From assembly GCF_009664365.1 (NCBI RefSeq), contig NZ_CP044310.1:4653001-4717000 (forward strand): DNA of 64,000 bases. Direction: 5' to 3'. A program made the translations under genes and the position numbers. Below, one piece after another: positions 28,638 to 38,100 of the stretch (position 1 is its first letter; each line of letters opens with the position of its first letter). Source of the stretch: Paenibacillus xylanilyticus. Its GTDB lineage: Bacteria; Bacillota; Bacilli; Paenibacillales; Paenibacillaceae. The notes under the pieces are model-generated. The model made no database searches, was not told where the DNA came from, and was given only the letters and a program-made list of their open reading frames with translations.

Positions 28638-28811
28638 CTAAAACTTTCTCTTACGAGCAGCCTCGGACTTTTTCTTGCGCTTTACGCTTGGCTTCTCATA
28701 ATGCTTACGTTTCTTCACCTCAGCCAAGACGCCATCTTTAGCGATGGAACGTTTAAAGCGACGAAGTGCAGCATCAATAGTCTCGTTTTTGCGAACTTTA
28801 GTTTCAGACAC
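28638..28811 (-). CDS. rpsU: Ribosomal protein bS21
   Basis: 57 aa from GTG 28811. The reading (V/M)SETKVRKNETIDAALRRF matches bS21 and the C-terminal KRKKKSEAARKRKF is typically basic. The start is preceded by GGAGGGAGGG. It is a small subunit protein near the 3' end of 16S rRNA. Next to yqeY as in Bacillus. Confidence 0.96.
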   Translation of the reverse strand: MSETKVRKNETIDAALRRFKRSIAKDGVLAEVKKRKHYEKPSVKRKKKSEAARKRKF

Positions 28812-28985
28812 CAGTTTTCCCTCCCTCCGACCAGACCGTCCAAGAGCAATAACACGGTTCATCACCTTTCATTATAGGCGAAAGGTAATAAAGGTGTCAA
28901 CCTTAACGTAATGATCACTTTATTTATGCGAATCACAGTGCTTCTTTTTTCACCACCCAAGAGGAGATGTAGAGCACAGGATCCA

Positions 28986-29348
28986 TTATGATTTGTGTGA
29001 ATCCGATAGGCTTGTCAGCGCACCGAGTCTGGTGCCTCCAAGCAGATGATAGTGCAGGTGATGGACGGTTTGTTCCCCATCTTTGCCGCAGTTATTAATC
29101 AAACGATAACCGGACTCATCAACCCCAAGGCGTTTCGCTGCTTCCTGTGCTGCCAGATGAACCTCACCAATCAGTGCTATATCATCTGCTGTCACATCAT
29201 TCATGGAAGCAATATGTTTTTTCGGAATAACGAGGACATGTGTCGGTGCAGCGGGCTGGATGTCGTGAAAGACAACCACATGTTCATTCTCCAAAACTTT
29301 ATTGGAGGGAATGCTGCCCTCTACAATTTTGCAAAACAAGCAATCCAT
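28986..29348 (-). CDS. hinT: HIT family nucleotide hydrolase (HinT type)
   Basis: 120 aa with CLFCKIVEGSIPS at the start, PTHVLVIPKKH in the middle and the histidine triad VHHLHYHLLGG near the C-terminus. Such enzymes hydrolyse purine nucleoside phosphoramidates. Good ribosome binding site GGAGGG. A 174-bp gap separates it from rpsU. Confidence 0.95.
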   Translation of the reverse strand: MDCLFCKIVEGSIPSNKVLENEHVVVFHDIQPAAPTHVLVIPKKHIASMNDVTADDIALIGEVHLAAQEAAKRLGVDESGYRLINNCGKDGEQTVHHLHYHLLGGTRLGALTSLSDSHKS

Positions 29349-29522
29349 TGTTCATACCCTCCTTTGATTTGAAGATTTATGTATGCCTCTCTATCATACC
29401 GTAAGTGAAAAGTGACGTCCAATCTCACATGAAAAATAGTTACACTCATTAAGCTAGCCCACGCTAGCATGCCATTAAACACCCCGTACAATTCTCATTC
29501 TCACTTCGTTGATGAATAGCAT

Positions 29523-29582
29523 AAAAAAGACCTTTCTACATCCAGGTAGGCAGCAGCATGTTGCCAGGATGAGAAGGGTCCT
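29523..29582 (-). terminator. Terminator after the 117-aa hypothetical gene
   Basis: On the minus strand GGACC...GGTC arms surround CATCCTGG/CCTGGATG, then TTTTTT. It lies 40 bp past the stop of the hypothetical gene. The 273-bp gap 29349-29621 also holds the hinT promoter region; nothing else is visible. Confidence 0.75.
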
Positions 29583-29621
29583 TATGATTGTTTAAAATCC
29601 TAATCCGACTTCAGTCCTTCA

Positions 29622-29975
29622 TTAATAGTATGGCAGCAGTGTTAATGCAGTCAGCCCGATCAATGGAAGCACCAGTCTGTTAAAACGTCTGCGACCGTAA
29701 CCATAGTATGGATAAGGATAGGGATATGGATACGGGTAACCGTAACCCGGATAAAATCCACGAGCATGAGATGCAGGATAACCTGCTCCCGGCATCGCGT
29801 TTGGTCCCCAATTTGCATGATGCGCAGCTTCAGGACCGACAGGCACTGCCAAATAAATCATGTCGTCATCCACATTTTCCATAATACCGTCATAATGACT
29901 TCCATCCTTCATCTGTACACATACATAACGATGAATGTGTTCCTTACAGATCTTCTTCGCTTCCAACTTCTCCAC
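29622..29975 (-). CDS. Hypothetical protein with Tyr/Pro/Gly repeat
   Basis: 117 aa from GTG 29975 (GGGAGG 9 nt upstream). N-terminal half: HIHRYVCVQMKDGSHYDGIMENVDDDMIYLAVP, which resembles an Sm-like beta fold. Then a Gly/Tyr/Pro stretch with a YPYPYPYPYPYYGYG repeat and a short C-terminal hydrophobic helix (LVLPLIGLTALTLLPYY). I do not recognise a named family; similar small proteins are common in Paenibacillus as far as I recall. A structured region lies upstream. Confidence 0.7.
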   Translation of the reverse strand: MEKLEAKKICKEHIHRYVCVQMKDGSHYDGIMENVDDDMIYLAVPVGPEAAHHANWGPNAMPGAGYPASHARGFYPGYGYPYPYPYPYPYYGYGRRRFNRLVLPLIGLTALTLLPYY

Positions 29976-30049
29976 TTCGGTACGCCTCCCTTATCGTGCT
30001 TCATCACCCTTTCATGGTATTCAGATCTGGGCGAATTGACACTAAAGGA

Positions 30050-30245
30050 ACAGAGCAAAAAAAGAAGCACCCCATGAGCGGATTTCGAATGAAATCAGCT
30101 GCCGCGGACGTCTGAGCGGGAAGCTTCCTGATCAAACGTCCGCCGGGGTACTTTACATAAGGTATGTCGGCTTGACTGTAGTATAACAGCTGGTTGAACC
30201 TGTATCTGTGAGGTAACTCACTCCAATTCACAAGGTTCAACTTAA
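30050..30245 (-). promoter_or_regulatory. Possible structured leader with alternative hairpins and terminator
   Basis: In the 373-bp gap 29976-30348 the minus strand can form GTTGAACCT/AGGTTCAAC (30241-30233 with 30201-30193) enclosing GTGAG-TTAC-CTCAC (30221-30208), then GCGGACGT/ACGTCCGC (30143-30136 with 30111-30104), then GAAGC/GCTTC (30127-30123 with 30068-30064) before seven T. The last two exclude each other. This looks like an attenuator or riboswitch ahead of the 117-aa gene, but no class was recognised. Confidence 0.4.
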
Positions 30246-30348
30246 ATATCGTCTTGTTTTGCAGTGGAAGCAGTCAATGCTCTATTCTCCTGCTGTTAAA
30301 GTCAGATAGCTTTATTAGCTTTCGGAGCAGGCAAACAAAATCTGTCTA

Positions 30349-33300
30349 TCAAAGACTCTCCAATACTACCCGGGAACCACCTCCTGCTTCGCTCGCAGGA
30401 ATAACAACCAGTTTGCGCGGCAGACGAGCCCGCAGTTCCGGTACGTGGCTGATGACCCCGACAGCCAAACGGTCATCATGCAATTTCTCCAGTGATGTAA
30501 TGACCGTGTCCAGCAGATCCGGGTCCAATGTTCCAAACCCTTCATCCAGGAAGAAGAATTGAAGCGGGTACTGGCCGCGCAGCTGAATCTGTGCGGACAA
30601 GGCGAGTGCCAGAGACAACGAGGTCAAGAAGGTCTCTCCACCGGATAAAGTGGATACCGGACGTTTAACTCCGCCGTTGGCATCATCACAGATGACAAAT
30701 CCACCGCCCGAATCCACCTCGAGTGAATAGCGCTGCTTCGTAAGAAAACGCAAACGCTGCGACGCAGCTTGGCTAACCTGCATGAGCTGCTCTTCTGCAA
30801 TATACTCTACAAATGCATTGCCTCTGAAGGCTGCCTGCAGTTTGCTGAGCTGCTCTCCGTGATGACTCACTTCTACCCGTTTGTTCTCCAATTCGGTCCA
30901 GCGAACGTGACGCTGCTGAACATCTTCCAGATCCCGTTCTGCACGCGCCTTGGCACTTAGTGCAGCTTCATCCTCGGCCCGTCGTAACTTCAGACGTTCT
31001 GTGCAGGCTAGCCACTGCTCTTCGGACACTTCTGCACCACCCAGCTTTTGCTCCAGTTCACGCAGCTGGGAAACCAGCTCTCGTTCCCTTTCACGATGAT
31101 GCTGAATCTCTGCTGCCAGTCGCTCAGCCTTGTCTGCAGGAATCGCTGCCTCCAGAACGGCTTGTTCAGAGTCAAATGGAGATTGATCAAGCAATTGCTG
31201 CCAGCGTGCCTGCGCCTGCTCCAAATGCTCCGATGCTGAAGTTAGGGCCTGTCTGGCCATGACGTCTTTCTTGGCAGACTCCTGTTTCAGGTTGTCCGCT
31301 TCCTTGAATCGTCTGGCCGAGTCGGCTGCTGCTTTTCGCAGCCCATCCAGCTGTGACTGCGTGACAGCGATGAGCTCTTCTACACGTTGCTCGCCCACCC
31401 ACTGGCGCAATCGTTCTTCCTTCTCGGCCAGCTGTTTACGGTTTCCCTGCCACTCGGTTTGCCACTGGATCAGCTGTTTTTCCAATTCAACCAGCTTTTG
31501 TTGGAGGGACTGTACGGACTGTTCCTTTTCTTCCAAAAACGTGACACTCTTGTTCAGCCGTTCCTTGATGTCTTCGGCACGTGCATCGCGTTCCTGCATC
31601 GCCTGATGAAGGGCGACAGCCTCCTCTGGGGCGATGCCAGGCAGTTCTGAGGCCCAGCGGCCTTGCAATGCAGCCGCTGCTGCCTCGCTCTCGGCCAGCT
31701 TGCGCTCCGCCTGGACGAGACCGGCACGGCCAGCCTCCTGCGCGGCTGCCGTCTCCATGCGGTGCTGCTGCGCACCCACAGCCGCCTGCTGCAGCGCGGC
31801 GGCTTGCGCCTGCACTTGCGTCGCGGCGTCAGCCAGCGCACGCGCGGTCTCGCGCAGCGCAGCGGCACGCGTCGCCCAGTCCGCAGGTGAGTGCCCGTGT
31901 GCGGGCGAACCTGCGGGCTCTTGCTCCGCTGCCGCAGGCGCGGCCTCGGCTGCGGCCGGTGCTTCGCCGGCCGCGGCGCCAAGCTGCGTCAGCAGGCTGC
32001 GACGTTCATGCAGCTGCTGGCGCAGCCCGAAGCGCAGCTCCTGCAGCTCTGCCTGCAGGCTGCGCAGCAGTTCCAGGTCCGCATCGCCTGCGTGCGGACC
32101 TTCTCCCGGCGGCGCAGCCGGGAGCGGGTGGTGTGCGGAGCCGCACACCGGGCATGGCTCGCCATCGCGCAGCTCGGCGCGCAAGGCGGAGGAGAGCCGG
32201 TGCAGCTCCTGCTCGCGCATCGAGCCGCGCAGCTGCTCCTCCGCCCCGGCCAGCAGGCTTTGTTCACGGCCGATGCCCTGCTCACAGGCAAGCATGGCCT
32301 CCAAACCCGCCAACGCCTGTTCAATCAGCAGCTTCCGCTGTTCTTCCAGGCGTTCCTCTTCGCCTATTGCCGCCTGAAGTTTGCTTTCTGCCAAATTGGA
32401 AGACTGCTTGTACGTCTCCATCTCGGCCTGATTTTGACGCAGCTGTTCTGCTGCCGTATCCAGTCGATGTCGAAGCTCCAGCGCAGCTTGTAGTTGTCTC
32501 CGCTCCTCTGACTTGACTTCATTTGGCTTCAGACTTTCCTGCAATTCTTCCCGCCGTTTTCGTCCACGCTGCTGCAGTTCCTTTTCCTTCTCCAGCTGCT
32601 GGCCATGAACTTCCTGCTCCGCCTGTCCTTTCTCCAGAAGCTGCTTCAAACGTGCGCTGTCCTCCTGAAGACTGTCTCGTTCCCGCTGCAGCTCTTTGGC
32701 CTGTTCCAACTGCTCCAGCCGAAGCAGCAGCTTGGGTTCGCCCTCAGCCAGCTGTACACGTGCCGTTTCGGCCTTTTCTGCTTCAAGCACGGATAATCGT
32801 TCGTGTTCCACGGCTTGTTCATGTGCAGCTAAGGCTGCAGTTTGTCGAAGCTTCTGCTGGGTAACTGCATCCCGCATCGTCTGAAGTGCGGGCAATATGG
32901 CATCTGCTGAGCTCGACTGTTTCAAGCGCTGCTCCCCGGTTTCGATTTGCGGTTCGAGAGCTTTGAGCTTATGTTGTTCATCCAGACGCATCTGGCGTTC
33001 ATGACTTAATTCACGTATTTTACCCAGCTGTTCCGCTTCCTTCGCAGCCTCATCCAGTGTCTGACGGGAGAGCTCCGCATGCTTCACGGCCTCCTGCAGA
33101 AGACGTTTGGTTTCTTCCAGCGTTTCTTGACTTGCATTGCCAAGGCCCTGCTGCTCTGCCAAGAGCGCTTGATGAACCATATCGTTATCCTTCACGCGCC
33201 GGCTGAGCTTAATGGCCAGCTGATCCCCGTACTTTTCCAAATGGAACAGCCGCTGCAGCATTTGGCGTCGTTCACTGCCTTTCAGCGATAGAAACTCAGC

Positions 33301-33768
33301 GAATTTCCCTTGAGGAAGCACTACGGCCCGCGTAAAATCATCCATTTTGAGCCCGATCACTTCTTCCACACAGCGGTTCACATCGGCTAGCTTGTCAGCG
33401 AGCACCTGTTCCTCCCCGTTTACGGTCTCAATAAATTTGCTGATCGTATTGCTTACCGATATTTCGTTATTCCGCTTAAAACGCCGTTCCACCCGAAATC
33501 TTCGCGCTCCTTCAGCTGACGACAGTTCGAAGGTAAAGGCGACTGCGAGGGCATCCTCAGCATGATTCATAATCCCCTGAGTTCCGTTAACCGCCCGCTC
33601 CACCTTTCCGTACATGGCAAGAGTAATGGCATCCAGCAGCGAAGACTTTCCGCTGCCCGTTGGACCGAAGATACCGAATAATCCGGTTTCGGTCAGTACC
33701 GTAAAATCAATCTCCTGAGCTTCACGATAACTTTGCAATCCGGCCACTTTTAATAAAATCGGCTTCAT
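30349..33768 (-). CDS. sbcC: Exonuclease subunit SbcC
   Basis: 1139 aa. Walker A is FGPTGSGKSS near residue 36; the ABC signature LSGGETFLTSL and Walker B FFFLDEGFGTLD are in the last 130 residues. Long coiled coils flank a zinc hook with CPVC at about residues 538-541. The hinge region (about 500-710) is unusually Ala-rich and G+C-rich. With SbcD it degrades hairpins and processes DNA ends. Start overlaps sbcD stop by 4 bp. Confidence 0.95.
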   Translation of the reverse strand: MKPILLKVAGLQSYREAQEIDFTVLTETGLFGIFGPTGSGKSSLLDAITLAMYGKVERAVNGTQGIMNHAEDALAVAFTFELSSAEGARRFRVERRFKRNNEISVSNTISKFIETVNGEEQVLADKLADVNRCVEEVIGLKMDDFTRAVVLPQGKFAEFLSLKGSERRQMLQRLFHLEKYGDQLAIKLSRRVKDNDMVHQALLAEQQGLGNASQETLEETKRLLQEAVKHAELSRQTLDEAAKEAEQLGKIRELSHERQMRLDEQHKLKALEPQIETGEQRLKQSSSADAILPALQTMRDAVTQQKLRQTAALAAHEQAVEHERLSVLEAEKAETARVQLAEGEPKLLLRLEQLEQAKELQRERDSLQEDSARLKQLLEKGQAEQEVHGQQLEKEKELQQRGRKRREELQESLKPNEVKSEERRQLQAALELRHRLDTAAEQLRQNQAEMETYKQSSNLAESKLQAAIGEEERLEEQRKLLIEQALAGLEAMLACEQGIGREQSLLAGAEEQLRGSMREQELHRLSSALRAELRDGEPCPVCGSAHHPLPAAPPGEGPHAGDADLELLRSLQAELQELRFGLRQQLHERRSLLTQLGAAAGEAPAAAEAAPAAAEQEPAGSPAHGHSPADWATRAAALRETARALADAATQVQAQAAALQQAAVGAQQHRMETAAAQEAGRAGLVQAERKLAESEAAAAALQGRWASELPGIAPEEAVALHQAMQERDARAEDIKERLNKSVTFLEEKEQSVQSLQQKLVELEKQLIQWQTEWQGNRKQLAEKEERLRQWVGEQRVEELIAVTQSQLDGLRKAAADSARRFKEADNLKQESAKKDVMARQALTSASEHLEQAQARWQQLLDQSPFDSEQAVLEAAIPADKAERLAAEIQHHRERERELVSQLRELEQKLGGAEVSEEQWLACTERLKLRRAEDEAALSAKARAERDLEDVQQRHVRWTELENKRVEVSHHGEQLSKLQAAFRGNAFVEYIAEEQLMQVSQAASQRLRFLTKQRYSLEVDSGGGFVICDDANGGVKRPVSTLSGGETFLTSLSLALALSAQIQLRGQYPLQFFFLDEGFGTLDPDLLDTVITSLEKLHDDRLAVGVISHVPELRARLPRKLVVIPASEAGGGSRVVLESL

Positions 33769-34949
33769 CTTCCTTCGACCTCCTCACGCACGCCTGGCTC
33801 GTCCTCATCCACCAGCTCAAGGAACAACTGTACCAAACTGTCCTCCGGCTGTGCCCCGCCCGTCTGACGCTGGTAGAACTTGCGGAACAATTCATGCACA
33901 GGCAGCTCGGAACGCTGCTCCAGCAATCCGGCAGCAGCCATCTCCGGATACACCGGACGAATATGAATAATGCCATCATGTGACTTGCGCAGCTGCTGGA
34001 TCTCTTTGAGTGACATGGCATCGTCCAGCCATACTTCCATATCAATGAATGCTTGGGCGTCTCTTCCCTCTTCCAACCAGCGATACACCTCGGCCAGACC
34101 TCCGCGTGCCTTCCAGCGCACAAGTGGACGTCCACAGGATAACAGCACTTCTTCTATCTTCGGAGTTCCGCCTGGCGCCAAATCGACCATCGTTACGGAT
34201 TTGCTCTGTCCCGCTTCCGAGAAGCTGTAGGCCAGCGGTGATCCGCTGTACCGGATCACGCCGTCCCCCTTCACAGCCTGAGCGCGATGTAGGTGTCCGA
34301 GTGCTGTATATTGGGCACCGATCGAGAGTGAGGATGGATCTACGGTATAAGCCCCGCCCACCTGTATTGGGCGCTCCGAATCGCTTTCAACCCCGCCCAG
34401 CACATAAATGTGACTCATCGCCAAATTCACCGTATCCGGACCAAATGAGTTAGCCAGACGCTGCATGAGCATGCCAACCCGGCGGCTATAAGCTTGACGA
34501 AGCACGTTTTCATCACCATCCGTAGCGAGAACTTCATTGAGCCTTGCCTCTGAAGGATAGGGCAGAGCAGCAATCTTGGCAGTCTCGCCTGTTCTAGTCG
34601 CATGAATAGTCACCGCTTCCGCCGTCGGCATACCCACAAGTGTAATCCCCTGTCTATTTACAAGTGGTGTCACAGAGGCTACTCGTTCCGGCTGATCATG
34701 GTTACCTGCAATGACTACTAGTGGTCTTCCCCGCTCCGTAAGCCTGGCCGCCGCCTCGTAAAACAGCTGCTCTGCCGAAGCAGGAGGATTGACCGAGTCA
34801 TATACGTCACCAGCCATCAACACGGCATCAGCCTGCTGCTCATCTGCCAGTCTAACAAGTTCATCGACGAAATCCTCCTGCTCACGCAGCCTGCTTCTTC
34901 CTTCCAACGTTTTTCCCAAATGCCAATCCCCGGTGTGTAAAATACGCAT
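33765..34949 (-). CDS. sbcD: Exonuclease subunit SbcD
   Basis: 394 aa. The calcineurin-like nuclease motifs are complete: HTGDWHLGK, MAGDVYDSVNPP, VIAGNHDQP, AMSHIYVLGG and YTALGHLHRAQ. It is the Mre11-type nuclease subunit paired with SbcC, which follows with a 4-bp overlap. AddA lies just upstream on the same strand after a terminator. Confidence 0.96.
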   Translation of the reverse strand: MRILHTGDWHLGKTLEGRSRLREQEDFVDELVRLADEQQADAVLMAGDVYDSVNPPASAEQLFYEAAARLTERGRPLVVIAGNHDQPERVASVTPLVNRQGITLVGMPTAEAVTIHATRTGETAKIAALPYPSEARLNEVLATDGDENVLRQAYSRRVGMLMQRLANSFGPDTVNLAMSHIYVLGGVESDSERPIQVGGAYTVDPSSLSIGAQYTALGHLHRAQAVKGDGVIRYSGSPLAYSFSEAGQSKSVTMVDLAPGGTPKIEEVLLSCGRPLVRWKARGGLAEVYRWLEEGRDAQAFIDMEVWLDDAMSLKEIQQLRKSHDGIIHIRPVYPEMAAAGLLEQRSELPVHELFRKFYQRQTGGAQPEDSLVQLFLELVDEDEPGVREEVEGR

Positions 34950-35045
34950 ATTCCGTTCATCCCCTCTCCCTACAAAAACATAATCATAAGAGCGCCTAGA
35001 CCCAATATTGGCCTCTCATTCCTGAATGGCACTAGCCAATGCGGA

Positions 35046-35092
35046 AACAAAGGGGACAACATCGTTTCCAAGAAACCGATTCGTCCCCTTCG
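35046..35092 (-). terminator. Terminator after addA
   Basis: AAGGGGACGAATCGGTTTC (35090-35072) and GAAACGATGTTGTCCCCTT (35068-35050), a nearly perfect 19-bp stem with a short loop, then TTTG. Confidence 0.75.
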
Positions 35093-35155
35093 TGACTTTC
35101 ATCGTTCATCGCAAGCACATATAGCGAATGTATCTTCCGTTTCCAAGCTGCTCCT

Positions 35156-38100
35156 TTAAAGTTCTACAGCATGTCCACCATCAAAGAAGTACAGCCACTT
35201 CCGATCTACCTTGCGTCCCAAAATATCTTCAATCGCCCGGCCATACAGCTCCAGCTGAAAACGATAGTTTCTGGTCAATTCGTTTAATCCTCCGCGATGT
35301 TCCAGTACCCGGTCGGTTTTGTAATCCAGCAGCGTAAGCTCACCGTCCACCTCGTAGAGGCAATCAATGATCCCCTGCACAAGTACGGTTTCATTCTCGA
35401 GCGAGGCCTGTAGTCCGCCGTCTTCATCCAGGGATTGCATTCCCGCATTCGATGACAGATGCTGCATCCAATCGGCGGGAGAATGCTCTGCTGGAAGTCC
35501 ATAGATAAAAGGAATCTCCCGTTTTACCCAGTCAGCACGCAGCAGCTCGGTGCCTGGTTCCGTCTGAAAGAATTGAGCCAAATGTTCAGGTTCAATCACT
35601 TCGGCCTGATGAGGCAGCAAAATCTGAAGTGTAGTCAGTCTTGCAAGCGTCTGTTCTACAATCGCGGCATCCACTTTCGTTCCATCCAATGGTAAATGCT
35701 GCATCAGCGTATGATAAACGGTCCCCCGCTCTGCCCCCGTCAACTGCTTTTCTTCCATAAACTTCGGGCGACGCAAATGTAATTTGAAGGAATGCTCATT
35801 CGAGCCATCCGCCCGACCATGATGAGTCTCACTGACCTTATGTTCGGACGGCGGGATTTCGAGAACCTCCGAATCCTCCATTTGTCTCTCCAGCTCCTCC
35901 ATCACTTGGAGAGGTTGATGGTCCTGTATGGCAAGCATTGTCTTTAACTCTGAGACGGACGTGCTTGCGGCCACCTGGGTTGCCGTTTCATATGGATACG
36001 TCCATGATAGGCGCCGCTCTACGTTTTGTATCCATTCGGTTTCCGTTGCGCCCCCGTCAACCTTCACATTATCTCGTGATGGCTCATCTGACAAATCTCG
36101 ATCCATCTCGCCATGGATTGTGGCGGGGTATAAAATCACCGGTTTCACTGCTTGTAGAGCTTTCATTCGTTCTTGGCGTGCTTCTGCCAACTCGTCTTCC
36201 TCACCATGTTTTGAATCCACAAAGGTCTCTCTCGATACCCAATCGGCAGACATGACAGAAATGCTCCAGCATGATTCATCATCCATCAGACAAGCAGCGT
36301 AGGAGTCTTGTACACCAGCCAGTTCGCGTAATGGAGCGGCCGATGGATGGCGAATTAGAGATGGTCCGATCCAGTCCAGATAACTTCGTCCTGCCGCGAG
36401 CAGGTAATCCGGCAGAATCAGTTCCGAGCTGTCTTTGATCTGTGACCACGCGGCTGCCTTTTTGGCAGCATCCTTAACCGTCCCAACCAGAATCATTTTC
36501 TCCTTGGGCCGAGTCAGTGCAACATACAGTACCCGCATCTCCTCAGCCAGCAGCTCAAACTGGGCTCTGCGTCGAATGGCTAAATTAGCCAGTGTGGGAT
36601 AAGCCACCCTATTTTCCCGATCTACAAATCTCGGACCAAATCCAAGCTCCTTGTGCATCAAGAATGGTGCATTCAGATCCTGCTGATTGAACATTTTGGA
36701 GATGCCTGCCACAAACACAACCGGAAACTCCAACCCTTTACTCCGGTGAATGGTCATGATTCGGACCGCATTGTCCTGTTCGCCCGATCCCGCCACTGTT
36801 CCCAAATCCCCACCATTCTCACGAAGTCTGGAGACATAGGTCAAAAAGCGGAACAACCCCCGATTCGACGTCGATTCTTCATATTGACGCGCACGGTCAT
36901 ACAGGGCTTTCAGGTTGCTTTGACGCTGTATACCTCCCGGAAGACCACCTACCCAGTCCAAATATCCAGTCTCCCTGTATATACGCCAAATGAGTTCACT
37001 TAGACTGCCTTGACGTGCCTCAAGCCGCCATTGCTGCAACTGGCCCATAAAATGAATTAATTTCTGCTTTAATTCTGATCCTGCATAGGCTGAGTGCTCT
37101 CCTGGATCATGATAACCATCCTTTTCGATACCCTCATTCAGAGATTGCTGCTCGAGTACCGAGGACTCTGCTGTAACAGCAGCCTCTTGCTTGGCCTGTT
37201 CCAGTTCTGACCAGAATTCCGGCCATTGCATCTGTACTGCAGACGAATCATCATTGGTCACTTGTTCGATCTGAGCAGCAGTTACAACTGCATCATAGAA
37301 AGACTGCCTTTTATCCCCCAGACGGATTTGTGCCAAATCCTCTTCATTTAATCCCACAATCGGTGAACGAAGGACTGAAGCGAGCGGAATATCCTGTCGT
37401 GGGTTGTCCACGATCTGAAGCAGGGATAACATGATCTCCACTTCCGTTGCCTGAAAATAACCCTTGCTCTGCTCCCCTCCGGCCGGAATTCCCTGCTGCC
37501 TGAATTCTTCGATCATTAACGGAGCCCACATCAAGGCAGAGCGCAGCAGGATGACAATATCGCCGTAACGAGCAGGACGCATTGTTTTTAACGCCTTATC
37601 ATACACATTCAGCGCAGGCTGATCGGTATCGCCAACGATCTCCCGAATGCGCCGAGCCATAGCGCGTGCTTCCAGTTGAGCCGTTTCCAGTTCGGCACTT
37701 TCCAGTTCAGCCGACGCCAGGTGATCTCCATTTTCATCTATACTCTCACCCAGATCCGGGCCTCCTCCTTGTCGATCAATCAGAAGCAGTTCCGGTGTGT
37801 ATGCCTCATCTCCCTCAGTTTCTGGTGGAAACGAAGCTCCGTAGGCAAGCCGGGCCCGTTCGTCATAAGCGATCTCAGCTACGCCCTCATTCATGAGCTG
37901 CCGGAACAGCATATTTACCGAATGAACAACCTCAGCACGACTGCGGAAGTTACGTGCCAGGTCAATGCGTCTGCCTGCACGCAACGTGCTTCCTTCTCCT
38001 TCAATGCTTTGGGTGCCAGAGCTGTATTGACGATATTTATTGAGAAATAGTCCCGGTTCAGCCAAGCGGAAACGATAAATACTCTGTTTCACATCTCCTA

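Noticed and set aside
30004..30240. Possible 78-aa protein on the minus strand
   Set aside because: It begins with TTG without a ribosome binding site and its reading lies over the hairpins and terminator of the leader-like region. I see no family resemblance.
31581..32516. Long plus-strand reading opposite sbcC
   Set aside because: It coincides with the G+C-rich hinge of sbcC, where stop codons are rare. Its Arg/Ala/Pro-rich product has no domain.
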